A DNA stretch of 64,000 bases from Annona cherimola. Its lineage: Eukaryota; Streptophyta; Magnoliopsida; Magnoliales; Annonaceae. The stretch spans positions 36,194,012 to 36,258,011 of the forward strand of contig CM059971.1 in the NCBI GenBank assembly GCA_030490835.1, given 5' to 3'. The notes under the pieces were generated by a model, which saw nothing but the letters and a program-made list of their open reading frames with translations, was not told where the DNA came from and ran no database searches. Positions 57,393 through 64,000 of this stretch are shown here, piece after piece. The translations under genes were made by a program, and so were the position numbers. Position 1 is the first letter of the stretch. Each line of letters opens with the position of its first letter.

Positions 57393-57776
57393 GATGATTG
57401 ACAAAACCAATTTGAGATATACTTTTCATTTTCTTTCAAAAGTGATGTATTATACTTGTTTTGGTGTTTAGAATATATATATCGCATTATCATTGCATTC
57501 CAGGTTTATTCCAGGTTCAAATAAATCAAAACACCATTTCATGCTCAAACAAATTCATGCCAAGTACATTAAATCATTCAATCATTGCATTCCAAACATT
57601 CAATCATTGCAATTTCAAACACAACACAATTTGAAACAAAACCATATCATATATTCAATCATTTGCGGACATTATGATTCAAGAAGAAAATGACCTAAGT
57701 ATTTACATGCTACCCAAACCCAAAAACAAACTAAGTCAGACTAAGTCCTAAACTTAGGACAACCCTAACAACCCTC

Positions 57777-59433
57777 TCAAATCTCTCTCCCCCTTTTTGT
57801 CAAAGAATCAAAAAGTAGATAGAGGAATCGAGATTTTGAAAATTGAAAAGCGGTGATTAGGTAGGAGGGAGAATGGGTAGGTGGAACAGGTCGGATGTGG
57901 GCTGATGAATAGAAAGATGAGAAAGCTTGAACAGTGGGTTTGGCTCTCACAGATTCTCCAAAATAAGGATCGAGCTCAGGTAGACTCAACATTGAGTGAC
58001 CACGACTACTTCCTGATGCAAGTTTATACTTGATTGTTCTCAATTCTCGATCCATCCTGTCTCGGCGACTGTGCATCTCTATCATCATCATATGTATTGC
58101 CACTAATTATTGGGTAAGTCTATCCTCCATCTGCTCAAGATGATCCCAAATAGCGTGAGCTGAAGCAGACCAATTGGGCGAGTGTGGATGAGGATCTGGG
58201 ATCTGGGAACCTCGCGGAGAACAAGATCCATGGGAGTGTGGTGATGCGGGATCTGCAGGTGCATGTGGTGGAGATGGAACTGGCTCGGATTGTGGTCGCT
58301 GTGGTGGCTCCTCACCCTCAGGATGACCACCCACTTCTGTGGGCTGATCTGCATGTCCCAACATCTCTTGTACTCTCTCGGCCCTGAATTCCTCAAGATT
58401 GATCTTCATTCGGGTCAGAAGAGCTTAGTTGATGGCATTCGTGGGCTTTAAGACCTCGAATGGTTCCCCGTCCAAATTCACACCAAGGAAACTCATGATC
58501 TTGGTGATCCACGTCCCATAAGACAAGACTCCTTGTGGATTTTCCTTCTTGGATGCTAGAGCTTCGAACAACAGTCTGGGTAGGCTGACTTTGACCCAAT
58601 TTGCCACCTTCCGCAAAATTTCAGCCTCTTGGGGATTCAACTGATTGCGGCCTCCTCCCTTAGGATATATGCAGTGTGCAATCAATAACTTGAGAACCCG
58701 TTGTCTGGGGGATAGATTCATATAGTGAAGGAATTTTATCCCCGGATGGTACTTGTTGCTGCGTGTCAGTTGTTTGTACATTTGTGTAAGGGACAACCCA
58801 TCCGGAATCCTTTTATTTTCTTCAGAGACCTCCAAAATATTTACAATCCGATGAATTACATTGTTCTTGCATGTAGCACTTCCTATTCTCAAATTAATCT
58901 CAATCCCCTTGACATATGTGTTGTAATACTCCTGATCCTATAGGTAGTAGAATAATCTGGTTAAATCGGGGTATATCCGATCATCTGCCTTTAATAGTCT
59001 AGTCCATCCTTGAAAATCCAGTAACTCTTCAATCCTAAACTCATAATCACTTAGAAATTTAAAATCTATAATCTTAGGAATAAAAATCTTACGCTCATAA
59101 AAATGCCAATAGAACTTACTATGTTGCTTGTCAGTTCTAAAGTAGGTGGTGGGCATTTTTAGAACTTGCCCCTTCTGAGTCAGCGTCCCTTGCCTATTTC
59201 CTGCAGATTCAGTGTCAGTACTTGATTCTGCAGATGAATCCTCATGTCTGGGAGCGGATGTAGATGGATTTCATTCCTAGAAAGCATACACAGTGCCCCG
59301 CAGATGTAGTAGTCTCCTCTCGGACTAGTTTAGACGGCGTCCGTTGCCATCAGGGCACTCTCTCGCCAGTGTTGGACTGGGATGGCCTGGATATGGGTAA
59401 TTTAGAAGGTTTGGCAACTGCTTTTGGTGCCAT
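57777..59433 (-). pseudogene. Element E: ORF3, broken
   Basis: Starts MAPKAVAKPSKLP and keeps the conserved block in pieces: MPTTYFRTDKQHSKFY to YPDLTRLFYYL (59156-58938), NKYHPGIKF to GTWITKI (58892-58425), then a Glu/Pro-rich linker and the coiled-coil end (RRDRMDRELRTIKYKLAS, 58103-57777). Stops near 58937, 58425 and 58105, and a frame change between 58892 and 58938, disable it. Same place and order as in C. Confidence 0.85.
57782..57799 (-). promoter_or_regulatory. Element E second polypurine tract at ORF3 end
   Basis: Minus-strand CAAAAAGGGGGAGAGAGA at the end of ORF3, about 400 bases from the LTR-proximal tract. Homologous to the tracts of B and C. Confidence 0.55.
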
Positions 59434-59434
59434 T

Positions 59435-59800
59435 GATCTTGAGTGGCAGCAATGGATTTTTGGAAGTTTTAACGGAGGCTGTGAGAGAGAGAAGGCGTTG
59501 TAGAGAAGTGTGCGTTGAAGGAAATGACAGTAGAGAGATAGAAATGAGAGCTGGAGAGAGAGAAGGCTTGAGAGAGAGAGAGAGGGGAGAATGGCTGTGG
59601 CAGTGGCAGCAAGTTGCGGCAACAGGGGCGAGATAGAAGGGCGAAAAAGAAAAGGAGACGATGGATTTGATAGAGAGTTGAGAGAGAGATGTCAAGAGAA
59701 GGAGAGAGCTCGGGAGCTGAGAGAATCTGATCATGGGAGAGAAATGAAGGAGAAAGAGAGAAGAAGAAGAGAAGAGGAAGAAAGAGGGGCTGGCACGGGA
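59435..59800 (-). repeat. Element E pyrimidine-rich tract before ORF3
   Basis: GAGAGA-rich on the plus strand, so C/T-rich on the coding strand. Same position as in B and C. Contains spurious open frames. Confidence 0.75.
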
Positions 59801-59819
59801 AGACCAAGCAATGCACGCT

Positions 59820-59945
59820 GGAGTCGACTTGCCCTAACCGAAGTCGACTTTGCCCTGTCCGAAGTTGACTTCGCTTCTATGGAGTCGACTTCGGTGAAGT
59901 CCACTTGGGCGGATCAGAGTCAACCTGGTTCTATCGACTTGGATT
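59820..59945. repeat. Element E internal GTCGAC array
   Basis: Three intact GTCGAC sites plus mutated forms (GTTGAC, GTCCAC, GTCAAC). Eroded counterpart of the arrays in B and C. Confidence 0.75.
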
Positions 59946-59987
59946 CTATGTTCTTTCTAATTTGCTCCTCCTATCATATTATGCTCC

Positions 59988-62900
59988 TTAATCAATCTCA
60001 ATCATACCTATATCATTTTTAATCTTGTAGAATAGTTCCTTTGCTAATGATTTAGTGAAAATATCAGTAATTTGGTCCTCAGTTTTAACATACTCTAGAC
60101 AAATATCATGATTTTCAACGTGTTCACGAATGAAATGATGTCTTACATCTATTGCTTTGTTTTATAATGTAACACAAGATTTTTAGTCAAACAGATAACA
60201 CTTGTATTATCACATTTAATTAGAATGTCATGATAATCAATACCATAATCCTTAAGTTGTTGTCTCATCCAAAGTAGTTAGGCACAACAACTCCCGGCAG
60301 TTATGTATTTGGCTTCTGCGGTAAATAGAGCAACACTAGTCTATTTTCTTGAAAACCATGAAACCAACATGTTTTCAAAAAACTGACATGTACCACTAGT
60401 GTTTTTTCTATCTACTTTGTAACCTGCAAAATCTGCATCGGAGTAGCCGATTAGTTCAAATGTTAACCCCTTTGGATACCATAGTCCTAGATTGGTAGTT
60501 TTGATTAAATATCTGAACATTCTTTTGCAGCTATTAGATGTGATTCTTTTGGACATAATTAAAATCTTGAACACATGCAAATACTAAACAAAATATCCGA
60601 TCTAGAAGTAGTCAAATATAATAAAGAACCTATCATGCTTCTATATAGTTTTTGTTCAATAGATTTACTTTTTTCATCCTTATCAATTTTGATGGTTGAA
60701 CCCATTAGCGTGTTTGCACCTTTGCTGTTTTGCATTCCGAACTTCTTCAACATCTCCTTGACGTGTTTGGACTGGTTTATATAGATTCCTTTCACTAGTT
60801 GCTTAATTTGCAATCCAAGGAAGAAGTTCAACTCACCTATCATGCTCATTTTAAATTCACTCTGCATAATCTCAAAAAATTCTTGGCACAAAGTTTCATT
60901 AGTAGCATCAAATATTATATCATCGACATAAATTTGAACAATTAAAATATTTTTGTCCTTATACTTAATGAATAATGTTGTATCAACTATTCCTCTCTGA
61001 AAGTTACGGTCCATCAAAAACTTACTTGACCTTTCATACTAAGCTCGTGGAGCTTGTTTGAGTCCATATAAAGCTTTGGTTAATTTGAAAACGTATTTTG
61101 ATTGATCCTTTTCTTCAAATCTATGAGGTTGTTCAACATATACTTCCTCATTCAAGTATCCATTCAAAAATGCGCTTTTTACATCTATTTGAAACAATTT
61201 AAAATCCATGTGAGAAGCAAAAGCTAGTAGGATACGTATGACTTCTAATCTAGCCACAGGAGTATAGGATTCTTCAAAATCAATTCTCTCTTCTTGGGAA
61301 TATCCTTTAGCCACCAATCTGGCCTTATTTCTAACCACAAGCCCACTTTCATCTAATTTATTTCTAAAAACTCATTTGTTACCAATAACTATGCAATCCT
61401 TGGGTCTAGGAACTATGTGTCATACATTATTTCTTTCAAATTGATTTAGCTCTTCTTGCATTGCAATAATCCAGTTTTCATCACTAAGAGCTTGATCAAT
61501 GAAAGTTGGTTCAATTTTCGACGCAAAAGTAAATTCTTCACAAATATTGTGTCTTGACCTTTTAGTTTTTATTCTTTCATAGATATTACTAATAACTTGC
61601 TCAATTAGATGGTCATTTTTTAATTTCAAATCAGTTGAAGGTTTATAGAAATTATTACCTTCACTTACCCTTTCCTTTGTGAAATTCTCTTGCTTTGCTT
61701 TGGCTTCTCCTTGTTGTTCTAGTCGTTCCACCTCTGGGTTCCTTGACACCTCATCTGAATCACTCAATTCATCTTCCTTTTTCGGATTTTGATTAAATTC
61801 ATCAAATACAACATGTATTGATTCTTCTACTATTTGATTTTTCTTGTTAAAGACTCTATATGCTTTGTTATTTGATGAATAACCAAGAAATATTGCCTCA
61901 TCACTTTTAGCATCTAATTTTCTTAAGTTATTTTTTCCATTGTTTAACACAGCACGTACATCCAAAAGCATGGAAATATGATATGTTTGGTTTTCTACCT
62001 TTCCATAGTTCATATGGAGTCTTTTTCAAGATAGCTCTTATAGTAACACGACTTAATACATGGCATGTTGTACTTACAGCTTCGCCCTAAAATCTTTTAG
62101 ACAATTTACTCTCATTTGGCATAGTTCTAGCCATCTCTTGTATTGTCCTATTTTTCCTTTTAACTACCCCATTTTGTTGGGGAGTTCTTGGTGTAGAAAA
62201 TGTATGATGAATTCCTTTCTCATTGCAAAATTTTATAAATTGTTTATTTTCAAATTCACCACCGTGATCACTTCTAATGGAAATAATTGTGTTCTATTTT
62301 TCATTTTTCACCAAATTTAAAAACGTGACAAAATAGAGAATGCTTCATCTTTGCTAGCTAAGAGAATTATCTATGTAAATCTTGAAAAATAATCAACTAT
62401 AACAAATATGTGCTTTTTCCCACTAAGAGTTAAAATGTCTGATGACCCGTAAAGATCCATATGTAATAGTTCAAGTGGCCTAGTTGTTAAAATTTTCTTT
62501 TTTGTGGAAAATGACATCTTGGGTTACTTGAATAGTTGATAAGCTTTACAAATTTTATCTTTGTCATATTTAAGCTTTGGTAACCCTTCCACTAGGCTCT
62601 TTTTCCACAAAGTTTAAATGTTTGACATGTTTATATGTCCAAGCCTTTTATGCCTTATCCATGGATCATTTTTTATGACTATTAGTCATTTTTCATCAAG
62701 TTCATCAAGGCAAACCAAATATACATTTCCACGTCTTTTACCACTAAAGATTATGCGATCATTATCAAATACATTGCATATAAAAGATTCAAATACAACT
62801 TTGTAACCTTTATCACACAATTGGCTAATGCTCATTAAGTTGCGTTTGTGTCCTTCAACAAATAGTACATCATAAATACATGCATTTGAATTTTCATAAA

Positions 62901-63067
62901 CATTTTCTTTACCTTTAATTATACCTTTTTCGTCATTCCCAAATGCAATCGTTCCTTCACTATACGGTTTGATCTTGTGGAACAATCCTCTTTCCCTCCG
63001 TCATATGTCTTGAGCAACCACTATCCATAAACCACATATTGTTGGCCTTTGCTTTAAGACATACCTG
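59988..63067 (-). pseudogene. pol: Element E: copia pol, multiple stops and frameshifts
   Basis: Pieces match C Pol in order: [18 protein letters not shown] pre-integrase (62985-62686), integrase/linker (62013-61420), RT ([16 protein letters not shown], 61338-61039; [12 protein letters not shown], 61017-60559), RNase H ([16 protein letters not shown], 60580-60341) and the end GMIEID with a stop at 59988. Several stops and frame changes. The protease region lies near 63000-63050, with the pyrimidine-CAG boundary at 63065. Dead copy, older than C and probably older than B. Confidence 0.9.
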
Positions 63068-63089
63068 CAAAAATAAAGTCATGTGAAGC

Positions 63090-63287
63090 TTATCTTTTTT
63101 GTACCCATTTTATGGGTCCATTTGGGTTAGTTAGTCATTGGAATCTACGTTGTTTTATCTTGGAAGACATAAATCAAATACTCTTTAGTACCCAAACCAA
63201 TTTTGTACCAAGGTTATACAGTTTTCTTACTTTGCATTGATATATCTTGTGTCCCGCGCAAAAGTTACAAACTCCTGGAAGTCTAGG
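63090..63287 (-). pseudogene. gag: Element E: C-terminal gag fragment cut by T4
   Basis: Encodes the second zinc knuckle region in decayed form (CNFC, GHKIYQCK) and ends [12 protein letters not shown] then TAA. The upstream part is displaced beyond T4 and outside the window. Confidence 0.75.
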
Positions 63288-64000
63288 TGTGACGCCCCAA
63301 ACTCGAGCGTCACATCCTAACCCTTACCTCAAGATCGGATTGATTGGTAAACGTGATCAGGATTGTTGCCCTGTCACACGGCGGGATTTACCGGATGTTT
63401 ATCCTGGTAATTGTGGTCCTAAAACACTTCATATTCTCATAAATTCATTATCATACATTTCGAAGATATTTCGAACCATTCATTTCATACAAACATGTTG
63501 TTTAGTGACATTTCATTTTATTTTTCCTAAATCAGATGTCACTACATATATAAAGCATAGTCATCCATACAAAGCATTTGAATAGTTTACATCTATTCAA
63601 CATAAAATATTGCATATAATTTACAATCATTTCACATAAGTGCATAACATGACTTTCTCCATGAATTCCTTATGCCGGTGCTAGCTCGTTTTCCATATCC
63701 TGTACATCACCTGTCTTTGGGTTTGGAAAACGAAAACGTGAGTCGAAACTCAATAAGCAAGCTATTTGCATTTTTCAGGCAAATCATTTCAGGCAACATT
63801 TTTCATTTAAAATAAACTTGGAAAGCATTTTATACCTTATCCAAAGGTATATCTTGAAAACATGAAATCTTGTACCCATCACGGGTCTCATATGCATAAT
63901 GCCATATGAAAACATGAACATGAACATCATATCTCCCTTAGGATGGAAGCTAGCCAGGCGACCATCCATCACGTAACTCCCATTTCAGAGAGGGCGCCGC
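63288..64000 (-). mobile_element. T4: family T LTR, 3' end, cut by window edge
   Basis: Plus-strand start TGTGACGCCCC is the reverse of the LTR end GGGGCGTCACA. GGTAAACGTGATCAGGATTG matches T3 (32080-32110) in reverse and CCCATTTCAGAGAGGGCGCC at the end matches T1 near 6055. The flank CTAGG (63283-63287) is the expected target duplication. It splits the gag of E. No gene. Confidence 0.75.

Overview
The window is repeat-rich nuclear DNA from a flowering plant. It is built almost entirely of nested LTR retrotransposons and has no confident host gene, no rRNA or tRNA gene and no CRISPR. The plant signature rests on Ty1/copia elements with a primer-binding site matching plant initiator-Met tRNA, SIRE/Maximus-like Gag and Pol proteins, a hAT element, a tRNA-derived SINE, foldback MITEs and very AT-rich intergenic DNA. 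The species cannot be named from the sequence.

One copia family dominates, with about 1.7-1.8 kb LTRs (TGTTGG...CA). Six insertions can be separated. A (minus, 1-5540) is cut by the window start. B (plus, 15025-26037) is complete, with 5-bp target duplications CTTCC, but its genes are broken. C (minus, 35442-46391) is complete, with duplications GGTGG, two LTRs that look identical and three intact reading frames. D (plus) is an old wreck split into pieces from about 14.3 to 48.1 kb. S (minus) is a solo LTR inside D and is itself split by C. E (minus, 55691 to about 63287) is decayed and cut by another insertion. Each fuller element runs LTR, PBS, gag, pol, an array of GTCGAC palindromes, a pyrimidine-rich tract, a third ORF (called ORF3 here), a second polypurine tract, the usual polypurine tract, LTR.

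A second family (called T) is seen only as long non-coding LTRs of about 4 kb: T1 (minus, 5541-9454, cut by A), T2 (plus 3' part, 9455-11101), T3 (plus solo LTR, 26745-32148, target duplication ATAAT, carrying its own 1.4-kb insertion) and T4 (minus, 63288 to the window end, inserted in the gag of E). Smaller elements are a non-autonomous hAT (11289-12698, 8-bp target duplication), a SINE (26192-26461, 9-bp duplication) and two related foldback MITEs (near 48.3 and 54.6 kb). The stretch 48.1-55.7 kb is AT-rich intergenic DNA with tandem repeats and one GC-richer, gene-like patch at 51.5-51.9 kb.

C is the only candidate for an autonomous element. It could supply Gag, protease, integrase, reverse transcriptase/RNase H and the ORF3 protein to itself and possibly to defective relatives such as B. 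The most unusual sequence signal is a 34-bp symmetric module (AAGTCGCA, five bases, AGTCGACT, five bases, TGCGACTT) repeated in the LTRs of A, B, C and E, with a related GTCGAC array between pol and ORF3. Gag and Pol lie in different frames with a 20-base overlap in A and C, so gag-pol expression needs a +1 frameshift or splicing.
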